Shown here: positions 18,193 to 26,897 of the stretch, one piece after another
Numbering within the stretch: the first letter of the stretch is position 1
Layout of the letters: each line of letters opens with the position of its first letter
Assembly: GCA_944393465.1 (NCBI GenBank)
Contig: CALYAG010000011.1
Coordinates: 1-57,772 of the forward strand
DNA length: 57,772 bases
Source of the DNA: an uncultured Clostridia bacterium
GTDB lineage: Bacteria; Bacillota; Clostridia; TANB77; CAG-508
Direction: 5' to 3'
The notes under the pieces: generated by a model
The model's input: the letters and a program-made list of their open reading frames with translations, nothing else
Database searches by the model: none
What the model was told of the DNA's origin: nothing
Position numbers and translations under genes: made by a program

Positions 18193-18246
18193 TAGTTTTT
18201 GTAATATGTAATCATCTTTTAATGTAATTGTAATGTTTTTGTAACA

Positions 18247-19677
18247 TTATGTAGCATTATTTATTTGCTCTACAGATGGAGTTAAAAGTAGCTCATCATA
18301 AAGTATTAAAGATGTAGAAACATCTTTACTTAAGTTTAATTCCTCTATTTCTGATGTGCTATAATTTGTAACAATTGAGTAGTTTTCTGTCGCTTTTTGT
18401 ACTTTAACAAGCACCTTGTCTAGGTAACCTGCTCTTGTTCTAATTACATAGCTTAGTCCATCATCTTCAAAAATGCAACTATTTGGAACTTTATATCCGC
18501 TTGCATCCCACCAAATTATATCTATTGCTACTTTTCTGTAACTCAAAAGTTCTTCTATTCCTTCTGTAAAACTAAAAACTAAAGTTACCTCATTATTTGC
18601 TTCTTTTGTAATATATTCAATTTTAGCATCAACTTCTCTTGAACTTGGTAATGCTAGTTTTACGGTATCGCCTACTTTTGCCTCATTTGCTTCATCTGTT
18701 TTTGATACACAAGCCAAATAGCAAATAAAGTTATTAACAATTTTTCCACCTTCATTACTTGTAGAAATGATTTGTCCAGTTTTTAAATTCAAGTTTTGTA
18801 AAAATTCTTTATTTATTTTTGAAAAATCGTTTGGTGTTAAAGATTCTTCTAGTCCATCTATTCTATAGGAAACAATGCCGCTTCTTGTTGCGTTTATATA
18901 TTCGGCACCAGAATTTAGCTGGTTTTCGTAGCCGCTTCTTTCATCTATAAGTTTTTTTAGGTATGAACCTGTAGGGCTTAATTCTCCAGCAATTTTTGCC
19001 TTTTTGGTTACGTTTTCTGAAATACTTTTTTTGTACTCTTTAATTTTTTGAATATCGTTTGTTTTTGTTGCTTTATCCAATGTGTTTTCTATTTGTGTGT
19101 CTAGTAATTTTGTATCTGTAGAAAATAAATTTTCGTTGTTTTCTTCCATTGCCTCTTGTATTTTTACATCCAAGTCAGCTATTTTTGCTTTCAAATCATC
19201 TTCTCCAGCTGAATAATACCTAAAAATTGGATCTCCACTTGCTACTTTTTCTCCTTCAGATTTTATTTCCACCATACCATTTTTGTAGTTTTCGCCTTTT
19301 ATGACTGTTTCATCTCTAATTATGTAGCCTTCTACTGTTTCTTCTTGAGATATACTTCCTTCGCTTACCATCACTGAATCTGTAGGATTTTTTATTAAAT
19401 GATAAACAGAAAATCCTAAATAAACGCATACAGCAATTATTAATATTACAATTAAAGCAATTTTCTTTTTGTTAATTCTTCTTTTTATTTTTATATTGAT
19501 TTCTTGAGAATTAGCGTCAGCTATAATGCTTTCTTGCTTTTGTGACTTTTCATTAAGTTTTTCTTTTTTAAACAAGTTATGTTTTTTAGACAAGTTATCA
19601 TTTTTAAGACTTTCTTCTCTTTTTTGTAGCTTGTCTTTGTATTTCTTCTTTTTTTCGTTTTTAGTGACTTTTTTCAC
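18247..19677 (-). CDS. HlyD-like membrane-anchored adaptor protein
   Basis: 476 residues from GTG 19677 (GGAGGAAGC upstream). A highly charged cytoplasmic N-terminus (Lys-rich, about 1-70) precedes one membrane helix (about 72-93, KIALIVILIIAVCVYLGFSV). The extracytoplasmic part has HlyD-type elements: a half-lipoyl segment (ETVEGYIIRDETVIKGENYKNGMVEIKSEGEKVASGD region), a long helical hairpin, and a beta-barrel region. Such proteins commonly sit beside sepF in Clostridia and may help envelope or division assembly; the partner is unknown. No ABC transporter gene is adjacent. Confidence 0.8.
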   Translation of the reverse strand: MKKVTKNEKKKKYKDKLQKREESLKNDNLSKKHNLFKKEKLNEKSQKQESIIADANSQEINIKIKRRINKKKIALIVILIIAVCVYLGFSVYHLIKNPTDSVMVSEGSISQEETVEGYIIRDETVIKGENYKNGMVEIKSEGEKVASGDPIFRYYSAGEDDLKAKIADLDVKIQEAMEENNENLFSTDTKLLDTQIENTLDKATKTNDIQKIKEYKKSISENVTKKAKIAGELSPTGSYLKKLIDERSGYENQLNSGAEYINATRSGIVSYRIDGLEESLTPNDFSKINKEFLQNLNLKTGQIISTSNEGGKIVNNFICYLACVSKTDEANEAKVGDTVKLALPSSREVDAKIEYITKEANNEVTLVFSFTEGIEELLSYRKVAIDIIWWDASGYKVPNSCIFEDDGLSYVIRTRAGYLDKVLVKVQKATENYSIVTNYSTSEIEELNLSKDVSTSLILYDELLLTPSVEQINNAT

Positions 19678-19776
19678 GCTTCCTCCAACTATTTATCTTT
19701 ATAATAATGTTTTCTTGTTCTGTTATTTACACAATTTGTATTATTTGAGTATGTCTTTAAATCTTATTACTTACAA

Positions 19777-20692
19777 TTATAAATTTATATTGTTTAATAT
19801 TATGTCTACATTGTTATTGTTTGCAGCATCAAGCCAAATAGCATTTTTGTAAGATTTAAACCATGTTATTTGCCTTTTTGCATACCTTCTAGTTTCTTGC
19901 TTAATTTTTTCAATCATCTCTTCTTTTGTTAATTTGTTTTGCAAATATTCTACAACTTCTTTATAGCCTAAGCCCTGCATTGCTGTAGGAAAACTTTCAT
20001 ATTTTTTTAATAAATTTTTTACTTCTTCTATTAAGCCATTTTGTATCATTATGTCTACTCTTTTATTTATTCTTTCATACAACTTTTCTCTATCCATATT
20101 TAAAACAAATATTTTATAATCATATAATGGACCGTTTTTTTCTAGAGTCAATTTCAATCTCTGTTTTTGTTTTTCCAGTTGAATTATATATTTCTAAAAT
20201 TCTAAGAATTCTCTTTTTATCATTTGGGCTTATTTTTTCTATGGCCTCTGGGTCTATTTTTTTTGCTTCATCATATAGTTTTTGTAAACCTTCTTTACTT
20301 ACCCTTTCTTCAAGCTCTTTCCTGTACTCTAAATCTGTTTCTATCTCTGGATACTCTATTCCATAAACTAAAGAATTTAAGTATAAACCTGTGCCCCCAA
20401 CAACAATAGCTCTTTTGCCCTTTTTTATAATTTGTGAAATTGTTTCTTCTGCGTCTTTTTTGTATTCGGCAACATTGTATCTTTCATTTGGAGATACAAA
20501 ATCAATTAAATAATGTTTTGCTTCTTTGCGTTCTTCATCTGTTGGCTTTGCAGTTCCTATTGTCATATCTTTATAAATTTGCATAGAGTCACAAGAGACT
20601 ATTTCGCCATTTATTCTTTTTGCCAAATCTATACCCAACCTTGTTTTGCCTGATGCAGTTGGTCCACAAATTACTACTACTTGTTCTTTCAC
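19777..20692 (-). pseudogene. miaA: tRNA dimethylallyltransferase, split by a frameshift
   Basis: MiaA adds the dimethylallyl group to A37 of tRNAs reading UNN codons. The GTG-started 5' part (20692-20120) has GPTASGKTRLGIDLA (P-loop), SCDSMQIYKDMTIGTAKP and VVGGTGLYLNSL. It runs out at 20120 after DSRKKRSII. The 3' part continues in another frame (NGPLYDYKIFVLNMDREKLYERI ... MQGLGYKEVVEYL ... RRYAKRQITWF) to 19777. Removing one A from the A7 run at about 20135-20141 restores SRKNGPLYDY exactly as in the family. This is either a true frameshift, transcriptional slippage, or a sequencing error. It lies between the membrane-protein gene and the HlyD-like gene on the same strand, downstream of mutL. 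Confidence 0.9.
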
Positions 20693-20796
20693 TTTACTAC
20701 CTCTTTTTGTATCGATAAATTACTAATCTTTGTTTTTATTAAAATTATTAAACAAAACAGCAATGCAAAGATTTGAGTTTTTCATCAAGCTAAAAA

Positions 20797-21234
20797 TTAT
20801 GAATTATTTGCATTACTAGCATTAGCACCAAAATTACTAATACCTTCTTGTATATCTTTAATATACATAAATTCCAATACTAAAATTACAATGCAAGCAA
20901 TTAACCATAGAGCCATTCTTCTTCTAAATTGACCGTCATCTATATCCCCTTGTTGAAATTTTTTTAGATTTAGCATTAGAGAAGACTCTATGCAAACAAC
21001 ATTTATTGGCAAAATAGTAAACAATATTATTTGCCTAGAGCTATTTACCACTGCTTCATTTGCTCCTGCAGAACTAAGCCCATATACTATAAAAAGTATA
21101 ACATACATTACAATTTCACCAATTGCAATAAGTATTATTTTATTTTTTAATTCAATATTACTAAGTACTTTATATATTACTAAAATTGATGCTAAATTCA
21201 TTATTAATATAAATGCAATTATTGCTATTTCCAT
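20797..21234 (-). CDS. Small four-helix membrane protein of unknown function
   Basis: 145 residues with about four predicted membrane helices (residues 2-22, 33-52, 68-88 and 109-128). The loop between helices 3 and 4 is charged (NLKKFQQGDIDDGQFRRRM) and the C-terminus is Asn/Ala-rich. I recognise no family. AAGGGAA precedes the ATG. It lies between mutL and miaA, all transcribed the same way, so it is probably co-transcribed despite the palindromic repeats between it and mutL. Confidence 0.7.
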   Translation of the reverse strand: MEIAIIAFILIMNLASILVIYKVLSNIELKNKIILIAIGEIVMYVILFIVYGLSSAGANEAVVNSSRQIILFTILPINVVCIESSLMLNLKKFQQGDIDDGQFRRRMALWLIACIVILVLEFMYIKDIQEGISNFGANASNANNS

Positions 21235-21263
21235 TTTGAAAATTCCCTTCTTTTGTTTTAATC

Positions 21264-21334
21264 TTTTTTTCAGTTGGGGACGGTCCTAAATCGAAAATTT
21301 TTTTCAGTTGGGGACGGTCCTATTTCGAAAATTT
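21264..21334. repeat. Palindromic repeat family, two direct units
   Basis: Two CAGTTGGGGACGGTCC units in direct orientation between mutL and the membrane-protein gene, the first followed by TAAATCGAAAA and the second by TATTTCGAAAA. This is inside a probable operon. Confidence 0.9.
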
Positions 21335-21357
21335 TCTAAAAGTCCATTCTTTTTGTT

Positions 21358-23793
21358 TTATCTTCTAGAAAATTTCTTTTCTATGTCTGTTTTAGACATT
21401 TTAATAACAGTTGGTCTTCCATGAGGACAAGTAAATGGGTTTGGCAATCTTAATAATTGATCCATTAGACTATCTACTTCCTCTTTTGAAAGTGCCATAT
21501 GAGCTTTAACTGCTGCTTTGCAAGCTACTGTTGCTAAAAATTTGTCTTCTATTTCTTGCTTTGCAGTTCTTGCTACTGTATTTATTTCATCCAAAGTCTC
21601 AAGGAAAAGTTCTTGAGTGTCAAAATCTAAGCAAAACTCTGGAACGCCTGTTAATTTTACTGTATTATCGCCAAATTCTTCAACAGCAAAACCTGCTTTA
21701 TTAAACATTTCTTTATTATCTCTAAATATTCCCATTTCTCTAGTGCTAAGTTTTATTATGTCTGGTAAAAGCATTAGTTGACAGTCTTTTTCGCCATCAC
21801 TATAATAGTTGGCTTTTACCTTTTCGTACATTATTCTTTCATGAGCTGCATGTTGATCTAATATGTATAAGTCATCACCCATTGTTAATATGATGTATGT
21901 TTTAAATGCTATTCCAATAAATTTGTATTGTGGGTTATTATCTATTCCCTCTTTTTCAAACATAGAAATTTCTTCACCAGTAATAGGAGAAATTGGATAT
22001 TTTTCTTCTTCTTTAGCTTGTTTTTCTGTATATTCTTTTTTAGCTTCACTTATATCTCTGCCAAATAGCCTTTTGTACATTTCTTCAAAAGTTTCTTCAT
22101 CGTCTTTTTTATTCTCAGTAGTACTTTCATTTGCATTTTTGTCTTCTATATTTTCAGCTATATACTCTGAACTATTATCATTTATTTTATTATCTGTTCC
22201 ACTACCTAATTTATTATCTATACTATAATCAACTTCATTTGAAGCACTTTTGCTAAAATTCTCTTCGCTAGTATCCTCAAGGCCTACGTTATGTGTTACA
22301 TTATTATCCGCTTTTAAATCTGCTTCTTTTTCTGTTTCTTCAATTTCTTTTTGCAAATCTTTTTCTGTTATATGACTATTTTTTTCATAATCATCTATTA
22401 GCTCATCTCTTTTATTTGCAAGAGATTTTGTCATATCTGCTAGTTTTACACCTATTTCTTCAGGACTTTTTGTTTGAGTAAGCTCATCTATAAATTTTCT
22501 TCTAGTTTCTTTATCTAGTCCACTCATTGTACTTTTAAACTCGCTAAACTTAGGAATAGTGCTTTCCTGTTTAGTTTCATTAGGCAATACGGAACCTGTT
22601 AAATTTTCATTATTTTGATTAATATTGTCAGTTTTGGTATCTAAATTAACTTCTTCATTTGTCTTATTTGCTGCGGCTTTAATACCTTCAAACTCACTTT
22701 CTGCCTCAACTTTTGTTGTAAACAAATTAGAATTAGCATTAATGTTTTTTAGTATATCATTTGGTGTAGTATTTTTATAGTCCTTATCTGGTGATGGAAC
22801 TAAGTCATATTTTAACAAGGCCTGCTTTATGCTATTATAAACAGCTTTAAACACCTTTCCTTCTTCTTGAAATCTAACCTCAAGCTTAGTAGGGTGAACA
22901 TTTACATCAACCTTTTTTGGGTCCATATCTATATTTAAAACTAAAAATGCATGTTTACCTATTGTTACTAAGCCTTTAAAAGCTTGCTCTGCTGCACTTG
23001 TTAGTGTTTTGTCTTTTATAAATCTTTTATTTACGAAAAATAGCTGATTTGACCTGTTTGAACGAGCAATTGCAGGTTTACCTATAACACCTGTAACCTT
23101 CATATCTTCATATTCATAATCAACTGGTAATATATTTTGAGCAATTTCTTTGCCATAAATGCTATAAATAACATCTTCTAGAATTCCGCTTCCAGTTGTT
23201 TGAATTGCTACCTTCCCAGTGTTAACTAATTTTATAGCAACACTTGGATTTGCTAGAGCAATTCTTGTAATAGTATCTTCTATATAACCTGACTCAGTAA
23301 AATCTTTTTTTAGGAATTTATATCTAACAGGTGTGTTGTAAAATAGCTCTTTTACTGTAATTGTAGTACCTTTTGGGCAGCCTTCTTCATGCTCATCTAT
23401 TATATCTCCACCCTGTATTTCTATTTTATATCCTATTTCATTTTGCTCTGTTCTTGAAACTAATTCAACTTTGGCAATAGCTGCAATACTTGCTAAAGCC
23501 TCGCCTCTAAAACCCATAGATTTAACTGTATCTAGGTCATCTGCTTTACGTATTTTGCTAGTTGCATGTCTTTCAAAAGCTATTTCCATATCATCAGGCA
23601 TTATTCCACTACCATCATCAGTGATTCTAATATATGAAATTCCGCCATTTTTAATCTCAACTGTAATATTTTTTGCGCCAGCATCTATTGAATTTTCTAC
23701 AAGTTCTTTAACTACTGAAGCAGGTCTTTCAATAACCTCACCTGCTGCTATTTGATTTATTGTTAGGTCATCTAATAATACTATTTTTCCCAT
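21358..23793 (-). CDS. mutL: DNA mismatch repair protein MutL with endonuclease motif
   Basis: 811 residues. The N-terminal GHKL ATPase (about 1-330) shows IAAGEVIERPASVVKELVEN, DAGAKNI, DDGSGI and FRGEALASIA. Residues about 340-620 are a long acidic, Asn/Glu/Lys-rich linker. The C-terminal dimerisation/endonuclease domain has DQHAAHERIMYE (646-657), matching the DQHA-x2-E-x4-E metal site of nicking MutL proteins, plus the zinc-region CPHGRPT. Thus it is the nicking type found in bacteria lacking MutH. GAAAGGA precedes the start. mutS is not in the window; mutS2 at 36587 is a different family. Confidence 0.96.
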   Translation of the reverse strand: MGKIVLLDDLTINQIAAGEVIERPASVVKELVENSIDAGAKNITVEIKNGGISYIRITDDGSGIMPDDMEIAFERHATSKIRKADDLDTVKSMGFRGEALASIAAIAKVELVSRTEQNEIGYKIEIQGGDIIDEHEEGCPKGTTITVKELFYNTPVRYKFLKKDFTESGYIEDTITRIALANPSVAIKLVNTGKVAIQTTGSGILEDVIYSIYGKEIAQNILPVDYEYEDMKVTGVIGKPAIARSNRSNQLFFVNKRFIKDKTLTSAAEQAFKGLVTIGKHAFLVLNIDMDPKKVDVNVHPTKLEVRFQEEGKVFKAVYNSIKQALLKYDLVPSPDKDYKNTTPNDILKNINANSNLFTTKVEAESEFEGIKAAANKTNEEVNLDTKTDNINQNNENLTGSVLPNETKQESTIPKFSEFKSTMSGLDKETRRKFIDELTQTKSPEEIGVKLADMTKSLANKRDELIDDYEKNSHITEKDLQKEIEETEKEADLKADNNVTHNVGLEDTSEENFSKSASNEVDYSIDNKLGSGTDNKINDNSSEYIAENIEDKNANESTTENKKDDEETFEEMYKRLFGRDISEAKKEYTEKQAKEEEKYPISPITGEEISMFEKEGIDNNPQYKFIGIAFKTYIILTMGDDLYILDQHAAHERIMYEKVKANYYSDGEKDCQLMLLPDIIKLSTREMGIFRDNKEMFNKAGFAVEEFGDNTVKLTGVPEFCLDFDTQELFLETLDEINTVARTAKQEIEDKFLATVACKAAVKAHMALSKEEVDSLMDQLLRLPNPFTCPHGRPTVIKMSKTDIEKKFSRR

Positions 23794-23950
23794 TTATTAT
23801 TTCATTCCTTTCATTGGTTAAGTTCTTTAGCAACTGCATTATATCATATCTAAAAAAAATATACTATACTTAATCGTAACAAATTTATATAAAATTGAAT
23901 AGTATATATTATACAAAAGAAGTCAAATTCTTTATGAGGGAGGTATAAGT

Positions 23951-24064
23951 ATGAGAGGTTGTAACGGAGATATGTTATGGTTCATAATATTAATCCTATT
24001 ACTTTGCTGCAACTGTGGTGGAAATAACTGCGGATGTGGAAATGACAACAATTGTGGTTGCTAG
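23951..24064 (+). CDS. Cysteine-rich membrane microprotein 1
   Basis: 37 residues: a short polar start, one hydrophobic helix (LWFIILILLLCC) and a Cys/Gly/Asn-rich tail (CNCGGNNCGCGNDNNCGC). GAGGGAGG lies 8 nt upstream of ATG 23951. It is a paralogue of the next microprotein: both share the order hydrophobic helix, Cys cluster, GGNN. Small proteins of this kind occur in spore-formers, and the tail could bind metal; both points are inference. Confidence 0.7.
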   Translation: MRGCNGDMLWFIILILLLCCNCGGNNCGCGNDNNCGC

Positions 24065-24141
24065 TATTTTACAATCAAAATGCATTTTAGAGAGTAAAAA
24101 AGCTACTCATAAAGTAGTTAAAATGAAAGGAGGATGTGCAA

Positions 24142-24258
24142 ATGCCAGATAAATGTGGATGCGGTTTTTTTGGAAGAGATAATGACTGCTGCTTTATAAT
24201 TATATTATTAATATTAATATGCTGCTGCTGTGGTGGAAATAATAGAGGTTGTTGCTAA
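24142..24258 (+). CDS. Cysteine-rich membrane microprotein 2
   Basis: 38 residues: MPDKCGCGFFGRDNDCC, then the hydrophobic FIIILLILI, then CCCCGGNNRGCC. AAAGGAGG precedes ATG 24142. It lies 77 nt after its paralogue on the same strand and is followed by a strong terminator, so the two form a small operon. Cysteine makes up nearly a quarter of the protein. Function unknown. Confidence 0.7.
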   Translation: MPDKCGCGFFGRDNDCCFIIILLILICCCCGGNNRGCC

Positions 24259-24305
24259 TTAGTCAGAAAGGCTATTAGTTCATAATTTATTTAATCTTCA
24301 AAAAT

Positions 24306-24336
24306 AAAACCTGCCAAAATTCGGCAGGTTTTTGCT
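24306..24336. terminator. Terminator after the microprotein pair
   Basis: AACCTGCC (24308-24315) pairs with GGCAGGTT (24323-24330) and is followed by TTTG. It lies 47 nt after the second microprotein stop. Confidence 0.85.
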
Positions 24337-24337
24337 T

Positions 24338-24731
24338 TTACTTAATATTAAAATTATTAATATAATTCTCTGATAGTTCAATCATTTCTTTAGCCGTTTG
24401 TATTTGTGCTATTGTATCTTCAGGCCTGACAACAAATTCGTCATCGTAATCACTATCTTCTCTTATTCTACTTGCATCCGAAACTTTACGTCCTATACTT
24501 TTAGGAAAAATTTCAGTGTGTACATAATTTTTATTAAAATATGCTATTACATCTTTATGCTTTTTAAAATCTTTAGGTTCTAAAGCTAAGATTGCTCTAA
24601 TACTATGAATAAGCTCTATTATTAGCTGACTTATATAATTTTAATTTATACAAAGCCTCACTTGCTGCTAAGTCTTCCTTAGCTTGTTCTAATCTATGAA
24701 TAGCTAATTCTTTTGAAATTTTATTGCTCAC
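24338..24731 (-). pseudogene. HEPN-domain protein, frameshifted (partner of MNT)
   Basis: Start is GTG 24731, overlapping the end of the MNT gene. The first frame reads SNKISKELAIHRLEQAKEDL, then SEALYKLKLYKSANNRAYS and hits a stop at 24603-24605. The remainder continues in another frame: HSIRAILALEPKDFKKHKDV, KNYVHTEIFPKSIG, SRIREDSDYDDEFVVRPED and so on to 24338. In intact HEPN proteins the junction reads like NRAYYSIFHSIRA, the R-x6-H active-site motif. About 11 nt seem to be missing exactly there. The gene looks inactivated. Intact members pair with MNT as HEPN/MNT toxin-antitoxin or defence modules. Confidence 0.8.
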
Positions 24732-25086
24732 TTAAAATCACTCCTTCTTTTTCCACATTCATGTAAAAAGGTAAATCATTTGCTAAATAATCAAATTTAT
24801 CAATATTTTTTATTAAAGGTGATAAAGTAACATCAAAATTATTATTATATTCTATTTCAAAAGCATAGCTCCAAATTTTATTTCTATATTCAGCAATCTC
24901 ATCATCAGTTAAATCAGTTAATATCATAATATCTATATCAGAGTTTTTCTTAAAATCTCCTCTAGCATAAGAACCATATAAAATAATTTTCTTCAGTCTA
25001 TTACCTAAGATTTTATAAACCCCATTAATAAATTCACTTATTATGGCATTAATATTTGCAGGAATTTTTTTCATAATAAATTTCAT
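24721..25086 (-). CDS. MNT-type nucleotidyltransferase (antitoxin of HEPN/MNT pair)
   Basis: 121 residues (an internal ATG gives 117). The minimal nucleotidyltransferase core is GSYARGDFKKNSDIDIMIL, matching GSx10DxD, with a third acidic residue in NNFDVTLSP. In characterised HEPN/MNT pairs the MNT protein adds AMP to and silences the HEPN RNase. Here the downstream HEPN gene overlaps by a few bases and is broken, leaving MNT as an orphan. Its own reading frame looks intact. Confidence 0.88.
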   Translation of the reverse strand: MKFIMKKIPANINAIISEFINGVYKILGNRLKKIILYGSYARGDFKKNSDIDIMILTDLTDDEIAEYRNKIWSYAFEIEYNNNFDVTLSPLIKNIDKFDYLANDLPFYMNVEKEGVILSEQ

Positions 25087-25214
25087 TCCTTTCTAGTTTT
25101 GCTTTAAGGGCATACATAGTTGAAACTAATTTCTTTCAAACTAAATCCACCTTTGTAAAACAAAGGCCATAACTTATTTTACAAATAAATTAAGGCCTTA
25201 TCATTAATAAATTT

Positions 25215-25289
25215 TGGTTGGGCTGGCTAGATTCGAACTAGCGCATGTTAGAGTCAAAGTCTAATGCCTTACCGCTTGGCTACAGCCCA
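25215..25289 (-). tRNA. tRNA-Gln (anticodon TTG)
   Basis: On the minus strand the acceptor stem TGGGCTG/CAGCCCA, D-arm GCC...GGC, anticodon loop CTTTGAC with anticodon TTG, T-arm GCTAG-TTCGAAT-CTAGC, discriminator A and an encoded CCA are all visible. Confidence 0.95.
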
Positions 25290-25302
25290 ATGTTTATATA
25301 AA

Positions 25303-25380
25303 TGGGGTGGAATATGGGACTCGAACCCATGGTCTCCAGTGCCACAAACTGGCGCGTTAACCAACTACGCTAAATCCACC
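25303..25380 (-). tRNA. tRNA-His (anticodon GTG)
   Basis: Anticodon loop TTGTGGC gives GTG. The acceptor stem GTGGATT/ATTCCAC has one T-T mismatch. An extra 5' G (position -1) faces discriminator C, the tRNA-His hallmark, and CCA is encoded. It lies 13 nt upstream of tRNA-Gln, so they are one transcript. Confidence 0.95.
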
Positions 25381-25492
25381 ATTTGTAATTACAACAATAT
25401 ATATTCTACCCCATTTTTTTAATATTGTCAACTAATTTTGACCAATTTATTCTTAAAAATATCATTTTAAGTTATTTTTATAAATTACTATA

Positions 25493-26167
25493 TTAATCTG
25501 CCTCTCTTGCCCATATTACTAATCTATATCTTGAGTCATCTGTACAAGTTGAAAGTGATATTTCTCTTTTTCCAGCTGTATCTCTAGTAATATAGTCTGA
25601 GTCTTCTGAAGATGTTGTGTATATGTTGTAAATTGTGTATTCTATTCTTGTTCCTGATGTGTCTGTTATATAAATTTCATCGCCATTTGCTAATTCATTA
25701 TTTCTTGAGAAAAATGTTCCATTTCTGAAATTGTGTCCTACAATAATTGTATTACCCACTTGATTAAGACCTGGTCCTGTTAAAATACCTATGGATTGCT
25801 CCAACGAATTTTTAGTTGCTCTTTCAAGTATAGGTAAGTCTAAATCAATTTTAGGTATTTCCATTCTACCTTCTACTGTAAATCCTTTGTATGTAACAAC
25901 TTTGTTGCTTGAAGAACCTGAACTAGCTGAGTTTGAGACTCCATTATCTATAGCAGTAAAATTAATAGGATCACTACCAGTAAATTCATTTCTCCTTGTT
26001 GAATTCGTTATTGTTTTGTTAAATTCATCTAGTGCTGTGTCTATGTCTTTTTCTTGAAAATATTTTTTATAAGTTTGATATCCCCAAAAGCCTAATAGTG
26101 CAAATATAATTATTACAACAATAACTAAAACAACTGTTAAAACTTTATTATATTTTGAATTTATCAT
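25493..26167 (-). CDS. Sortase family transpeptidase
   Basis: 224 residues from ATG 26167 (GAAAGG upstream), preferred over an in-frame ATG at 26197. An N-terminal signal anchor (about residues 9-31) is followed by a Ser-rich linker and the sortase beta-barrel: RMEIPKIDLDLPI, IVGHNFRNGTFF (catalytic His) and EISLSTCTDDSRYRLVIWA with the catalytic Cys in TC and the Arg soon after. Spacing suggests a class D/E-like or housekeeping enzyme rather than class B. No LPXTG-type substrate gene is adjacent. It cleaves and attaches surface proteins to the cell wall. Confidence 0.9.
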   Translation of the reverse strand: MINSKYNKVLTVVLVIVVIIIFALLGFWGYQTYKKYFQEKDIDTALDEFNKTITNSTRRNEFTGSDPINFTAIDNGVSNSASSGSSSNKVVTYKGFTVEGRMEIPKIDLDLPILERATKNSLEQSIGILTGPGLNQVGNTIIVGHNFRNGTFFSRNNELANGDEIYITDTSGTRIEYTIYNIYTTSSEDSDYITRDTAGKREISLSTCTDDSRYRLVIWAREAD

Positions 26168-26370
26168 AATTTTTCCTTTCTTTACTAGACTAATCAATAT
26201 TAATTATAACATATTTAATAAAATTAATCTAGTCTTTTCTTAAGTTTTTATGTAATAAGCAAAAAATTCATACTTTTTGAGCTATTGGCTGTGAATAGTA
26301 ACAAAAATTTATATCATAGTAAAAACATTAATTTTTACTATGATAAATTTTTCTTACTCACTGAACGGTA

Positions 26371-26709
26371 TTATCTCGTTGGCAATTTTTCTCCACCTAA
26401 AATGTGAAAATGTAAATGCTTTACAGCTTGTCCAGCATCTTCGCCAACATTAGATATCACTCTAAAGCCTGTTTTATCAACACCTACTATTTCTGCTACT
26501 TTGTTTATTGTTTCAAATAAGTGAAATAGCAATTCTTTGTGGTCTTCTTTTAAATCTTGCAAACTTTGTATATGAACTTTTGGTATTACCAATACATGAA
26601 CTTTTGCGATTGGGTTTATATCATAAAAAGCCAATACTTCGTCATCTTCATAAACTTTTTTTGAAGGAATTTCTCCTTTTACAATTTTACAAAATACACA
26701 ATCTTCCAT
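26371..26709 (-). CDS. HIT family nucleotide hydrolase (HinT-like)
   Basis: 112 residues, standard for the HinT branch. It begins CVFCKIVKGEIPSKKVYEDD and ends with the histidine triad HLHFHILGGEKLP. HinT proteins hydrolyse AMP-lysine and aminoacyl-AMP-type phosphoramidates. AAGGAG precedes ATG 26709. The leader carries a predicted pseudoknot shared with alaS and cdaA, and a 124-nt hairpin separates it from alaS upstream. Confidence 0.93.
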   Translation of the reverse strand: MEDCVFCKIVKGEIPSKKVYEDDEVLAFYDINPIAKVHVLVIPKVHIQSLQDLKEDHKELLFHLFETINKVAEIVGVDKTGFRVISNVGEDAGQAVKHLHFHILGGEKLPTR

Positions 26710-26736
26710 TATTTTATTCTCCTTGTATATATAATA

Positions 26737-26773
26737 TTTTTAGTTTTTTAAAGGATACCTATAGATCCTAAAT
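26737..26773 (-). promoter_or_regulatory. Predicted pseudoknot leader element, HIT gene copy
   Basis: Minus strand: AGGATC, then TATAGGTA, then TCCTTTAAAAAACTAAAA. AGGAT/ATCCT forms helix 1 and loop TAG can pair with tail CTA as helix 2. It ends 28 nt before the start codon. TATAGGTA and the A-rich CTAAA tail are shared with the alaS and cdaA copies. Confidence 0.6.
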
Positions 26774-26894
26774 TTAACAAGAATTGTGCTTTTGGCTAGG
26801 CACTCGAAAAAGAAATACCGGAAGCGTATGTTGTTATACGCTGAGGATTTTCTTTTGAAGAGTAACGACGCTAAAACGCAATTATTGTTAAATT
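26771..26894 (-). other. 124-nt long imperfect hairpin between alaS and the HIT gene
   Basis: The outer arms AATTTAACAA-AATTG and CAATTATTGTTAAATT pair; inside, AAAAGAAATACC-type arms pair and the tip is AGCGTAT-TGTT-ATACGCT. It begins 4 nt after the alaS stop codon. On the minus strand it has no 3' T run, so it is not a plain terminator of alaS. Confidence 0.7.
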
Positions 26895-26897
26895 TTT

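Noticed and set aside
18247..19677. RND/ABC efflux adaptor as part of a drug pump
   Set aside because: HlyD-like features are real, but no transporter gene is adjacent; the sepF-linked context suggests an envelope role.
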